From the NCBI RefSeq assembly GCF_042657185.1, contig NZ_JBHSNN010000033.1: a DNA stretch of 29,892 bases; one strand, 5' to 3'. The notes under the pieces are model-generated. The model was not told the origin of the DNA, searched no databases, and saw only the letters and a list, made by a program, of their open reading frames with translations. The first letter of the stretch is position 1. Every line of letters starts with the position of its first letter. This stretch comes from Ureibacillus thermophilus. GTDB lineage: Bacteria > Bacillota > Bacilli > Bacillales_A > Planococcaceae. A program made the translations under genes and the position numbers. Positions 15,203-22,842 of the stretch are shown piece after piece.

Positions 15203-15541
15203 TCATCTCCATGCATTCATGCCGCCACGGACATTTGTGACGCGCTCATACCCCAATTTTTTTAATTGCTTGCAGGCTTGACCGCTTCTCATGCCACTTT
15301 GGCAAATGACAATGATTTCTTTATCTTTGGGAAGCTTTGAAAAGTCCGATCCCAAAGGCAAATTTTGAAATTGCGGAATATGTTTTGCTCTGTATTCCGC
15401 CGGTGTCCTTACATCAATAAATATTTTGTCCTTATCCTGCAGAATATTTTTCAATTCGTGTGCGGAAATGGTGTTCACATTCGCCGGCTTCAAGCGCCAT
15501 ATAATGAATGCGGCAACAATCGCTATGAGAATCCACTCCAT
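15203..15541 (-). CDS. membrane-anchored rhodanese domain protein
   Basis: This 112-residue protein begins MEWILIAIVAAFIIWRLKP, a single N-terminal membrane anchor, followed by a rhodanese domain with IFIDVRTPAEYRAKHIP and the active-site Cys in VICQSGMRSGQA. The topology (short N-terminus, positive residues after the helix) suggests the domain faces the cytoplasm. The frame opens upstream at a TTG (15559), but that extension contains GGAGGTGA; ATG 15541 is therefore the start. It is the first gene of the rhodanese operon, 20 bases below a 14-bp palindrome that matches CstR operators. It follows cstR on the same strand, after a weak hairpin. Confidence 0.92.
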   Translation of the reverse strand: MEWILIAIVAAFIIWRLKPANVNTISAHELKNILQDKDKIFIDVRTPAEYRAKHIPQFQNLPLGSDFSKLPKDKEIIVICQSGMRSGQACKQLKKLGYERVTNVRGGMNAWR

Positions 15542-15560
15542 ATTCTCACCTCCAAACAAA

Positions 15561-15574
15561 TACCTATATAGGTA
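15561..15574 (-). promoter_or_regulatory. CstR-type operator before the rhodanese operon
   Basis: TACCTATATAGGTA is a perfect 14-bp palindrome. It shares the ATACC/GGTAT arms with the operators at 15918-15935, 22756-22772 and 22848-22863, and lies directly above the ribosome site of the membrane-anchored rhodanese. Confidence 0.75.
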
Positions 15575-15592
15575 TATTTCGATTTATAAATA

Positions 15593-15614
15593 AATAGCTG
15601 CGTAAACAGCTATT
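15593..15614 (-). terminator. hairpin after cstR, weak terminator
   Basis: AATAGCTG and CAGCTATT pair perfectly around TTTACG, just after the cstR stop. The following minus-strand sequence (TATTTATTTATA) is only moderately U-rich, so it may attenuate readthrough from cstR into the rhodaneses rather than stop it fully. Confidence 0.5.
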
Positions 15615-15618
15615 GGAA

Positions 15619-15873
15619 CTAACGGCTTTTGACAATTAAATTAATCGCTTCTTGCACCAATTCATCCATATCTTCCGCTTTGCTTTTATTCATGCATTCA
15701 ATCAAGTTGTTGCTCACAATCACGCCGATGGTACGGTCCACTGCGGAACGGACGGCGCTAAGCTGAGTGACGACCTCTTTACAGTCTTTCCCTTCTTCCA
15801 TCATGCGCAGAATCCCGCGTATTTGTCCTTCAATACGCTTCACACGGTTTATTGTCTTCGTATCGTATTTCAA
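15619..15873 (-). CDS. cstR: CstR, persulfide-sensing repressor of the CsoR family
   Basis: This 84-residue four-helix protein reads MKYDTKTINRVKRIEGQIRG, then GKDCKEVVTQLSAVRSAVDRT and IVSNNLIECMNK. With the TTG 15873 start, the two cysteines fall at 31 and 60, the positions of the reactive pair in Staphylococcus aureus CstR. The histidine that copper-binding CsoR proteins need four residues before the second Cys is Asn56 here, so copper sensing is unlikely and per/polysulfide sensing is expected. The longer frame to 15978 has no ribosome site and runs through the promoter. Target operators with matching arms lie at its own promoter, at the rhodanese operon and at the CoA-disulfide reductase gene. 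Confidence 0.92.
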   Translation of the reverse strand: MKYDTKTINRVKRIEGQIRGILRMMEEGKDCKEVVTQLSAVRSAVDRTIGVIVSNNLIECMNKSKAEDMDELVQEAINLIVKSR

Positions 15874-15913
15874 TGAGGCATCCCTACTTTCTATGACTTT
15901 GATTTCTACCAAC

Positions 15914-15942
15914 AGTTTATACCCTATTAGGTATAAAGTCAA
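15914..15942 (-). promoter_or_regulatory. cstR promoter with embedded CstR operator
   Basis: The minus strand shows TTGACT (15942-15937), a 17-bp spacer and TAAACT (15919-15914). The palindrome TATACC-CTATTA-GGTATA (15918-15935) fills the spacer, so a bound repressor would block RNA polymerase directly. Confidence 0.82.
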
Positions 15943-15946
15943 CTTA

Positions 15947-15989
15947 TAATAAAAACCAAGAAAATGTTTTTTCAACATTTCTTGGTTTT
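15947..15989 (-). terminator. intrinsic terminator after the SLH surface protein gene
   Basis: On the minus strand AAAACCAAGAAATG pairs with CATTTTCTTGGTTTTT (bulged by one base), with the T-run TTTTTATT at the end. It lies about 95 bases after the stop at 16086; the stretch between shows no gene I can support. Confidence 0.8.
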
Positions 15990-16085
15990 GTTACGTCCTG
16001 CTATCCGCACGTCGCCTTTTATTGTATTGATACTCCCCGACTGTCCTGGCGATCATCCAGATGAAAGATTGCATCGGCAATGATT

Positions 16086-18965
16086 TTAAAAATCGTACTG
16101 ATCGAAATTTCTGATGCCGTGCGCCTCCATTGCTTGCCCCAACTCTTCGTTGACCAATTTTTTATACTGTTCCTGTCCATTGATGGAAAACCACAGATAA
16201 AAATTAATGATGAATCTTTTCAATTCCAATGGGTTGCTCGGCTCCCCGCCGGATGCGGATTTCCCATACTCCTGTATCATTGTTTTAAGGGCTTCAAATG
16301 GCGCGTTTTGCACTGTTTTCGGTGCCTGTTTTGGATAATTGAACATGACGGTTTTTCCAAGATATCCGGACTTTGAATATTTGCCCAAAATCGTAAGGAT
16401 GTCGTAGCTTAATTGGTAATTTGTAATATACGCTTCGTATTTTTTCTTTCCTATCTCTTCTTTTGGAATTTCCGGATTTGTGTAAACATCCAGATCAATT
16501 CCCAATTGGCGCAAAGAATCTTTATTAAAAAGCGGAACAGAGTTGAATGTCACCGTTCTTTGATAATGTTCGAATACGGCTTTTTGAATGGCTTTCGCTG
16601 TTTTAGATGAAAGGAATTGATTTTTCGCTAATGAATCATTGATCAAATGATAGGAAATCACTTGTGCGTTAAATCCGCCCAATGAATGGCCCGTCACGTA
16701 AATATCGCTGTACAAATTGTTGGCGATCGCTTTTCTTGCCAACGCCAACGCATGATCCAACTGAGGAATATCGCCAGTCAAAAGTACGTCCAGATTATTT
16801 ATGATTCCCGCCAAATCGGCTGCACCGCGTTCTGCTATTACGATGTCATTGGAATAGGAATTGCGGAACACAACCCCGCTATGTCCGCTAATTGCGTCTG
16901 TTTCAAACCCAATGATCTCCCAATTTTTCACTAAATAAGCTTTCTGTTTCAAACGGATGGCATTCTGTATGGATTCTTTCGAAAGCGGTATTGGCGGAAC
17001 ATCCTTATTGGAGAAGTCGAACAAACCTTGCGCCTGTTCCGTGGAATTTGACATACCGGCAACATCCAAATAGGCCAAATCCGAAAATACCGCCAAGGCT
17101 TCATCCGTCACATTATAAACCAATCTTTCAGCCGGTTTTTCATCGGCATCTGAAATCCCATCTCCATCGGAATCTTTTTTATTCGGATCTGAAATGAGCA
17201 CCGCATATTCCTTGTCTTGTTCGAATTTGATTTCATCTCCATCCAAGATTCCGTCCTGATCTGTATCTGGGTTATTTGGATCCGTTTTAATGAGGCTGCC
17301 CGTTCCGATGATCAACCCGTTCGTTTCATAATAGTCAGGAATGCCGTCACGATCGGAATCTTTTGTGAACAGCCCGGAATCTTCTGCAGCGGCTATTGTT
17401 TTTGATCCCGCTTGATCAACATCTGCCGGAACAACGGACAGTGAAGAGGTAAAGTGGATTGGGTTATCCAGATCACCTGATGAACGGGCCCGTTCCTTGT
17501 TTGACATGCCGGGCGCTTCTTTCCAAGCCTGATCCCATACAGTGCCATCAATCAACACATAAACGCCGAAACGGTCCACCGCCGTTTCAACGGTATTGGT
17601 TTGCGGATCACGCATTTGGTTTGGCACCTTTTCTAAAGCCTGTTTTTTCTCGTTATAGTAAAAAATGGCCGGTTGGAAATCATTGTTTGAAACGGAATTG
17701 CCATAATGGAATTTGATTTTGGCAGAATCATAATCAGTGACGGTGTTGAAAGAATATGCGTTGCCGATCAGGCCGGGAATGCTGTCATTTAAGAGTGGAT
17801 GGGCGGTTGAAATCGGTTGGATTTCCGTAAAAAATGCATCTTTCGCCCGGCTTTTCATCGTGACAGTCGGATAGGCCGGTTCACCTTTCAAATAGGCTGG
17901 AGCCGCTGTTTCCCATTGGATCACTTCATCCCCATCAAGAATCCCGTCTCCATCGGTATCCCGATTACGGGGATTGAAATTGAATCTGCCTTCCTCCGAA
18001 TCCAACAAACCATCATGATCCGTATCATCGGCCAATGGGTTTGTACCGTTTGCGACTTCTTGTCCATCAGGCAGAGAGTCTCCATCGGTATCTTTCAAAT
18101 AAGGGGATGTCCCTATCGCCAATTCCTGCAAATTCGAAAGCCCATCCGAATCTGCATCCTCATCTCCATCCTTTACTCCATCGCCATCTGTATCCGCCAT
18201 TGTCGGGGAATACACATTGCTCACATACTCAAAATAGTCATCCAACCCGTCCCCGTCAGTGTCTTTCTTTTTGGGATCCGTCAGCAAAATCAATTCTTCC
18301 CGGTCCGTTAAACCATCACCATCTGTATCTGCATTGCTCAATATTTTATCCTTATTTTTCAAAAAACGGCTCAGGATTAAGGCTAAATGTGCCCTCGATA
18401 TTTTATTGTTCGGTTTAAAGGTTTTGTCTTCATACCCTGTAATAATTCCATGGGAAGCTAAAATATGGACGTATTTTGCATACCAATCTTTGTCATCAAC
18501 ATCTTTGAATGATACTTTTTTCTTTTCGTTCAATGGAATTTTATAGGTTTCGACCAACATTTTTGCCAATTGCGCACGGGTCAAATTGCCCGAAACATCA
18601 AAAGTGCCATCCGGTTTCCCCGAAACAATGACCAATGCGGTTGCTAAAGCAATCTCTTCGTAACCGTAGTCCCCTTTTTTCACATCTTTATATTGAACGT
18701 CGGGAATATTCGTCACATCCGGTTTTATTTCCCGCAGTAGAATGTTGATTGCCTGGTATCTTGTAATCGGATTGTTGGGTTTGAATGTTCCGTCAGGGTA
18801 GCCTTTGATTAATCCTTTTTCAGCTAAAAAATTGATGTCTTCTTTATACAGTTGAACATCTTTAAATTTGGCGCTTTCTGAAGCAACGTTGTTTTCCGCG
18901 TAAACTGCCGGCGTAATTGTAGAAGCGATTAAGACCGCGCTTGCTATGGCCCCTATTTTTTTCAT
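16086..18965 (-). CDS. SLH-anchored surface protein with TSP3-type calcium repeats and a lipase-like domain
   Basis: This is a 959-residue exported protein. Residues 1-23 are a signal peptide (MKKIGAIASAVLIAS..AVYA). Three SLH domains follow (about 34-205; GYPDGTFKPNNPITR and GYEDKTFKPNNKISR) and bind pyruvylated cell-wall polymer. Thrombospondin-type-3 calcium repeats (DTDGDG, DSDGDG) occupy about 213-345 and recur at about 525-610, flanking a region I do not recognise. The C-terminal part has IYVTGHSLGGFNAQV, a serine-hydrolase nucleophile elbow with Ser761, and resembles class-3/DUF2974-type lipases; the other triad residues are not certain. The upstream in-frame ATG at 19013 is rejected because GGGGGAG is 7 bases before 18965. 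It is probably a cell-surface esterase or lipase, activity unproven. It is single, with a structured leader. Confidence 0.88.
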   Translation of the reverse strand: MKKIGAIASAVLIASTITPAVYAENNVASESAKFKDVQLYKEDINFLAEKGLIKGYPDGTFKPNNPITRYQAINILLREIKPDVTNIPDVQYKDVKKGDYGYEEIALATALVIVSGKPDGTFDVSGNLTRAQLAKMLVETYKIPLNEKKKVSFKDVDDKDWYAKYVHILASHGIITGYEDKTFKPNNKISRAHLALILSRFLKNKDKILSNADTDGDGLTDREELILLTDPKKKDTDGDGLDDYFEYVSNVYSPTMADTDGDGVKDGDEDADSDGLSNLQELAIGTSPYLKDTDGDSLPDGQEVANGTNPLADDTDHDGLLDSEEGRFNFNPRNRDTDGDGILDGDEVIQWETAAPAYLKGEPAYPTVTMKSRAKDAFFTEIQPISTAHPLLNDSIPGLIGNAYSFNTVTDYDSAKIKFHYGNSVSNNDFQPAIFYYNEKKQALEKVPNQMRDPQTNTVETAVDRFGVYVLIDGTVWDQAWKEAPGMSNKERARSSGDLDNPIHFTSSLSVVPADVDQAGSKTIAAAEDSGLFTKDSDRDGIPDYYETNGLIIGTGSLIKTDPNNPDTDQDGILDGDEIKFEQDKEYAVLISDPNKKDSDGDGISDADEKPAERLVYNVTDEALAVFSDLAYLDVAGMSNSTEQAQGLFDFSNKDVPPIPLSKESIQNAIRLKQKAYLVKNWEIIGFETDAISGHSGVVFRNSYSNDIVIAERGAADLAGIINNLDVLLTGDIPQLDHALALARKAIANNLYSDIYVTGHSLGGFNAQVISYHLINDSLAKNQFLSSKTAKAIQKAVFEHYQRTVTFNSVPLFNKDSLRQLGIDLDVYTNPEIPKEEIGKKKYEAYITNYQLSYDILTILGKYSKSGYLGKTVMFNYPKQAPKTVQNAPFEALKTMIQEYGKSASGGEPSNPLELKRFIINFYLWFSINGQEQYKKLVNEELGQAMEAHGIRNFDQYDF

Positions 18966-19002
18966 TCTTAATCTCCCCCTTTTGTGTTTCATGAACGATC
19001 CG

Positions 19003-19061
19003 CCACTTTCCATCCAGTGGTTTGATTGAAGTGAAGTACATCACTTCCACAGACCGGAAGT
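19003..19061 (-). promoter_or_regulatory. structured leader of the SLH protein gene with overlapping hairpins
   Basis: Three hairpins can form in the untranslated leader. A is ACTTCC/GGAAGT (19061-19056 with 19048-19043), B is GAAGTGA/TCACTTC (19047-19041 with 19034-19028) and C has CCACT arms within 19003-19020. A and B share bases 19043-19047, so they exclude each other. No known riboswitch consensus was recognised. Confidence 0.45.
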
Positions 19062-19222
19062 TGACTGAATTCCTCTCGCCAGGAGTTTTGTTTTTATACT
19101 AACACTCCGAAACAACAGGTGGGAGATTTTTTCAATAATTTTCCTAAATAATTTCTGAATTTTTCAAAACATATTCTATTTCCTTTAATAAGCAGATTCG
19201 CTTTTGTGAGAAAGCCCTTAGA

Positions 19223-19354
19223 TCATCTTCGAATCAACAATAACAACCCGGACATGATGATGGAAAACTGAACGGATTGCAGCGGTTCCCGATCATAGAT
19301 AAAAAAGAACGCAAGTATAAATAATAGAATGAAATAGATACATGCTTGTCTCAT
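19223..19354 (-). CDS. small membrane protein, 43 residues, unknown function
   Basis: This short frame reads MRQACIYFILLFILAFFFIY, then DREPLQSVQF, then SIIMSGLLLLIRR: two hydrophobic helices around a charged turn. AAGGGG lies 11 bases before the ATG, somewhat far, and a competing ATG-AAA-TGA lies between. It sits between the SLH protein promoter and thpR on the same strand. Layout and several positions resemble the 59-residue protein at 14566-14745, which supports it as a real gene of a small family. There is no homologue I can name. Confidence 0.5.
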   Translation of the reverse strand: MRQACIYFILLFILAFFFIYDREPLQSVQFSIIMSGLLLLIRR

Positions 19355-19423
19355 TTCATTTGCAGCCCCTTCGCCTTTCTTATCCCTATCCTATTTCAAA
19401 GGGGGCAAGCTTATGAATTGAAA

Positions 19424-19999
19424 TCAGGCTCCCGGGACGGCCAGAGGAAAATTTGCATACTCAACATACTTCGGTGTCCGATCCAAATGGGTTTCATAAA
19501 GAACGACTTCCGTCACGTTGAAAGAGAAAGTATTTCCGTTTTCCTCACGAATCTGCATCAATGTTTTTATGTCAAAAGCATCCCCGCTATTCCATTTTCT
19601 CGCCAATGTGATATGCGGGCGGAAAGGTTTTTTATCCAATTGAAATCCCGTCTCCACACATTGCTGATAAACCTCTTTTTGAATGGAAAAGAGCTGTTCT
19701 GAAGATTCCACATCCGCCCAAAAAATGCGGGGAGCTTTTTGTGGACCGAAAACGCCGATGGAATTCAATGTTAATGTGAATGAAACTTCCTTTTCCAAAA
19801 CGGGCTTCACTTTCTCTATCGCTTGCTCCAGCTTCTCCTTTTCAGCAAACCCCAAAAAAGCCAGAGTTATATGGTAATCTTCCGGATGAACCCAGCGTGC
19901 AAATGGAAAATCCCCTTTTCTCGCTTGAATCCACTCATATAAAAATTCTTTCGCTTCTTTCGGCAATTTCACTGCAAAAAAATAATGGTGCTTTGACAA
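19424..19999 (-). CDS. thpR: RNA 2',3'-cyclic phosphodiesterase (LigT/ThpR, 2H phosphoesterase)
   Basis: This 191-residue member of the 2H phosphoesterase superfamily has the two catalytic His-x-Thr motifs as HITLAFLG (about residue 43) and HITLARKW (about residue 130) in a duplicated fold, and starts HYFFAVKLPKE, as in LigT/ThpR. It opens 2',3'-cyclic phosphates on RNA to 2'-phosphate; older annotation calls it 2'-5' RNA ligase. The start is TTG 19999, 6 bases after GGGGG. It lies 40 bases after ykkD and may be read as part of that transcript. The motif evidence is strong. Confidence 0.92.
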   Translation of the reverse strand: MSKHHYFFAVKLPKEAKEFLYEWIQARKGDFPFARWVHPEDYHITLAFLGFAEKEKLEQAIEKVKPVLEKEVSFTLTLNSIGVFGPQKAPRIFWADVESSEQLFSIQKEVYQQCVETGFQLDKKPFRPHITLARKWNSGDAFDIKTLMQIREENGNTFSFNVTEVVLYETHLDRTPKYVEYANFPLAVPGA

Positions 20000-20039
20000 C
20001 GCAATCCCCCGTTCCTCTTGAATGAACTCATTATAGTAT

Positions 20040-20357
20040 TTACCCCTCCAACAATTTTAAACCAATTGTCGCCACAAGAATGGCAAAAATGCACAATATT
20101 CTCTTCCAATTTCCTGATTCATTGTAAAAGATCATACCTACCAGGGTACCCCCCACAACACCGATTCCCGTCCAAACGGCATAGGCGGTTCCCATCGGAA
20201 TCGTTTGCATGGCATATTGCAATAAAACTAAGCTCCCTCCAAAACTTCCGATGAATAACGCAATCGGCTGCCAGCTGCGGCGGACGGCAAATTGATTCAT
20301 CGACGCAACTACCAATGTTTCAAATAAACCGGCAAGTATAAGCGCCCCCCATGCCAT
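20040..20357 (-). CDS. ykkD: guanidinium exporter subunit, SMR family (YkkD-like)
   Basis: This small multidrug resistance protein of 105 residues has four membrane helices. The conserved Glu is in LAGLFETLVVASMNQ, and the helix-3 block is MGTAYAVWTGIGVVGGTLVG. It matches YkkD of Bacillus subtilis in order and sequence, and pairs with YkkC as an obligate heterodimer. SMR proteins under guanidine-I riboswitches belong to the Gdx (guanidinium/proton antiporter) type. The ykkC stop overlaps the start (TGATG). A GTG at 20360 is an alternative start one codon upstream. Confidence 0.93.
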   Translation of the reverse strand: MAWGALILAGLFETLVVASMNQFAVRRSWQPIALFIGSFGGSLVLLQYAMQTIPMGTAYAVWTGIGVVGGTLVGMIFYNESGNWKRILCIFAILVATIGLKLLEG

Positions 20358-20698
20358 CACTCTTCATCCCCCTTTCCGGCATCTTCATCCGTCAAAAGCT
20401 GCAACCCAACAACCCCTGCAATAATGAACAAAATGAAGCATATCTTTAACAGATGAAAAGGCTCTCCAAAGAATACAATATCGCTAATGACCGCCCCTAA
20501 GCTTCCTAATCCGACAAAAACCGAATAGACCGTACCCGCAGGCAAAAATTGAGATGCCCGGATCAATAAGTAATTGCTCAAGAAAATCGCGCAGACTGTT
20601 CCAGCCCATTCAAGGAAACGATCCGCATGGGCAAGGCCGATCACCCACAGCACTTCAAATAATGCGGCAACATAAACGGTCATCCAATGTTTGTTCAT
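20357..20698 (-). CDS. ykkC: guanidinium exporter subunit, SMR family (YkkC-like)
   Basis: This is a 113-residue four-helix SMR protein with the essential Glu in AALFEVLWVIGLAHADRF, LPAGTVYSVFVGLGSLGAV in helix 3 and a charged tail DEDAGKGDEE. It resembles B. subtilis YkkC closely, including the W-x-x-G-L-x-H-A-D motif. Together with YkkD it should export guanidinium in exchange for protons. Two ATGs are available: 20704 touches GGAGGA, while 20698 is 6 bases away and is preferred. It is controlled by the guanidine-I riboswitch at 20879-20966, now separated from the gene by a miniature element. Confidence 0.94.
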   Translation of the reverse strand: MNKHWMTVYVAALFEVLWVIGLAHADRFLEWAGTVCAIFLSNYLLIRASQFLPAGTVYSVFVGLGSLGAVISDIVFFGEPFHLLKICFILFIIAGVVGLQLLTDEDAGKGDEE

Positions 20699-20710
20699 TT
20701 CCATTCCTCC

Positions 20711-20886
20711 AATAAAAAAAGCCTAAAGAGGGCGTCTGAAAAGTCATTTTGAAACGCCCCTTTGCGACGAGGATGGTGACATTTTGATGTGACCACCGCA
20801 GGAGCAAAGTTTTTAAGAGAATATTACTATAAGAAATAAGGCTGTTCAGAAAGTGTTCGACTTTCTGGACAGCCCCCCAGGCTTTT
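20711..20886 (-). terminator. riboswitch terminator split by the miniature element
   Basis: In minus-strand RNA, AAAAGCCT at the 3' end of the aptamer (20886-20879) is complementary over 8 bp to AGGCTTTT (20724-20717), and the latter runs into TTTATT. This is the arrangement expected for the expression platform of a guanidine-I riboswitch. The element at 20725-20876 occupies the loop almost exactly. Whether the stem still forms across about 154 bases is unknown. Confidence 0.6.
20725..20876. mobile_element. miniature inverted-repeat element, copy 2 (152 bp)
   Basis: Read on the minus strand, this copy runs from GGGGCTGTCCAGAAAGTC to GACGCCCTCTTT and matches copy 1 (9591-9770) over its ends and the central TCTTAAAAACTTT and CCTCGTCGCAA blocks. 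It lacks copy 1's extra 34 bases. Both ends fold into hairpins, and the outer about 18 bp of the two ends are imperfect inverted repeats of each other. It has no coding content. It is inserted between the ykkC riboswitch aptamer and the ykkC ribosome site. Confidence 0.85.
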
Positions 20887-20966
20887 ATCCTTCCGTGTAC
20901 GCAAATGCGCCGTTTTCTCTCGGACCAGGCCTGCAATGCAGCGGAACCCTAGAAAACGTTTTCCCG
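20879..20966 (-). promoter_or_regulatory. guanidine-I (ykkC) riboswitch aptamer
   Basis: The minus strand carries all the signature segments of the ykkC-yxkD RNA in order: CTAGGGTTCCG (20952-20942), CTGGTCCGAGAGA, ACACGGAAGGATAAAAGCCT and GG. Guanidinium binding turns on genes for guanidine export or degradation, which agrees with the SMR pair downstream. The first base of the miniature element directly follows the aptamer. Confidence 0.95.
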
Positions 20967-21044
20967 TGTTCGGTTGTATATCATTTTGCCATATAGGCAA
21001 GAAAGATTCAATGGTAAGCGATTTAATCATGTTCAGTGAACGGA

Positions 21045-22736
21045 TCATTTGAAATTATAGTCAGTGACGATTTTGTCCCGGCCAGTGGTCACATCTTTGA
21101 AGTATTCATATAAAGAAATGCCCAAGAAGGAACCGGAAACGTTGTAGACATTTGCAAATCCTAAGTTTTGCAACATTTTCACCGCATTGTAGCTCCGCTG
21201 ACCGGAACGGCAATGCAAGTATACCGGCTTGTCGCGGGGAATTTCATCGACCCGCTCCCGCAATTCGCTCAATGGGATGTTGATGGCATTCACCAAATGC
21301 CCCCGTTCAAATTCGTTCTTCTCACGGACATCAATGAAGGTTGCCCCTTGCTCCACCAAGCCGCGCACTTCGGAAACGTGCACTTGTTTATAATCATCGT
21401 GTAAGATGTTCAGTCCCACAAGAGCCGCGATATTCACCACATCCCGCGCCGTGCTGTAAATCGGGGAGTAGGCCAATTCCAACTCTTTCAAATCTTCCAG
21501 CGTGCCGCCCAACGTAACTAATGTGGCAATCACATCGATGCGTTTGTCTGCATTTCCTTTTCCGATGGCCTGGGCCCCGAGGATTCTTCCCGTCGGCACT
21601 TCAAAAATCAATTTGAAATGGAGCGGATGGCTGTCCGGCATGATTCCCACTTTATCCGGCGCGATGATATAAACACTGTCATATTGAATGTTCGCCTCTT
21701 TTGCCGCCCGCTCATTTAACCCGGTTACAGCGCAATTTAAATCGAAAATTTTTACGACAGAGGAACCGATAACCCCTTTATTTTCCTGCTTATGGCCATA
21801 AATATGGTCCGCAGCCGCCCTCGCCTGTCTGACAGCCGGTCCGGCCAAAGCGAGCCTTGTCGGTCTGCGGGTCAAGCGATGATATACTTCAATGGCATCC
21901 CCCACGGCATAAATGGATGGGTCGGACGTTTGATAATTGGCATTGACTTTAATGCCTCCAAGCTCCCCAATTTCAAGCCCCGCTTCCTTGGCAAGCGCCA
22001 CTTCCGGCTTCACTCCGATGGCCAGCACCACCGCTTGGGCCTCCACTTGTTTTCCGGAGTTGAGTTCTATGGAATGTTCCGTAATTTTTTTCAGCCCATC
22101 ACCGACAATCAATCTCACACCATGGTCAAGCATTTCTTTATGAAGGATTTGCGCCATATCTTCATCAAATGGAGCCATTATTTGTGGAGAGTGTTCAACC
22201 AATGTGACTTCTTTTCCCGCTTCTCTTAAGTTTTCAGCCACTTCTACACCAATAAATCCTCCGCCAATTACCGCCACTTTTTCCACGTGAGGCTTGTTCA
22301 CAAATTGATGCAATCGGTCAATATCCACCACATTCCTTACGGTAAACACATGAGACAAATCGACGCCTTCAAAAGGAGGAACAATTGGGCTGGCCCCAGG
22401 AGAAAGAATTAAAACATCATAACTTTCTTTATATACCTCATTCGTTTCTAAGTTTTTTACTTCCAACGTTTTTTCCTCACGATGAATGCGAACCACTTCT
22501 TGATTAACGCGCGCTTCAATATTATATTTTGTTTGAAAACTTTCCGGCGTCATTAACACCAATTTTTCTTTTGACTCCACCATACCCCCTAAGTAATACG
22601 GCAAAGAACAATTGGAAAAGGATACATGAGGACCCCTTTCAAACATAATAATCTGCGCCTTTTCATCCAATCGGCGAATTCTCGCAGCAGCACTTGCTCC
22701 CCCTGCTACGCCTCCAACAACCAACACTTTTTTCAT
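21045..22736 (-). CDS. cdr: CoA-disulfide reductase with fused C-terminal rhodanese domain
   Basis: This 563-residue flavoprotein has the N-terminal FAD motif VVGGVAGGASAAARIRR, the single redox cysteine Cys43 in SFSNCSLPYYLGG, the NAD(P)H motif VAVIGGGFIGVEVAENL, and YAVGDAIE for the second FAD contact. A C-terminal rhodanese domain has Cys509 in YLHCRSGQRS. Fusions of this type (CoADR-RHD) reduce CoA disulfide and CoA per/polysulfides with NAD(P)H and can feed sulfane sulfur to the rhodanese. AGGAGTGA lies 4 bases before the ATG. The promoter and leader carry two CstR-type operators, so it belongs to the same regulon as cstR and the rhodaneses 5 kb away. Confidence 0.94.
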   Translation of the reverse strand: MKKVLVVGGVAGGASAAARIRRLDEKAQIIMFERGPHVSFSNCSLPYYLGGMVESKEKLVLMTPESFQTKYNIEARVNQEVVRIHREEKTLEVKNLETNEVYKESYDVLILSPGASPIVPPFEGVDLSHVFTVRNVVDIDRLHQFVNKPHVEKVAVIGGGFIGVEVAENLREAGKEVTLVEHSPQIMAPFDEDMAQILHKEMLDHGVRLIVGDGLKKITEHSIELNSGKQVEAQAVVLAIGVKPEVALAKEAGLEIGELGGIKVNANYQTSDPSIYAVGDAIEVYHRLTRRPTRLALAGPAVRQARAAADHIYGHKQENKGVIGSSVVKIFDLNCAVTGLNERAAKEANIQYDSVYIIAPDKVGIMPDSHPLHFKLIFEVPTGRILGAQAIGKGNADKRIDVIATLVTLGGTLEDLKELELAYSPIYSTARDVVNIAALVGLNILHDDYKQVHVSEVRGLVEQGATFIDVREKNEFERGHLVNAINIPLSELRERVDEIPRDKPVYLHCRSGQRSYNAVKMLQNLGFANVYNVSGSFLGISLYEYFKDVTTGRDKIVTDYNFK

Positions 22737-22755
22737 GTAATCACTCCTGTCCTTT

Positions 22756-22772
22756 ATACCCTAAAAGGTAAT
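22756..22772 (-). promoter_or_regulatory. second CstR-type operator in the cdr leader
   Basis: ATACCC-TAAA-AGGTAA(T) is an imperfect version of the CstR palindrome, just above the cdr ribosome site and about 75 bp below the promoter. It could act as a roadblock or support looping with the site at 22848-22863. Confidence 0.6.
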
Positions 22773-22842
22773 GATCGCCTTGTGGCAAATCTGAGAAACA
22801 AAAACATCGAAGACTTTTGTTCACTTTCAATTATTTAATTAA

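Noticed and set aside
15873..15978. N-terminal extension of CstR to 15978
   Set aside because: The extension covers the cstR promoter and operator. The TTG 15873 start places the cysteines at the canonical positions 31 and 60.
16005..16085. Short minus-strand frame after the SLH protein (MQSFIWMIARTVGEYQYN...)
   Set aside because: It has 27 codons, no ribosome site and no recognisable family, and lies in the 3' untranslated region before the terminator.
20134..20149. Fifth CstR-like palindrome (ATACCTACCAGGGTAC)
   Set aside because: It lies inside the ykkD coding sequence, away from any promoter, and the arms are imperfect; coincidence is more likely.
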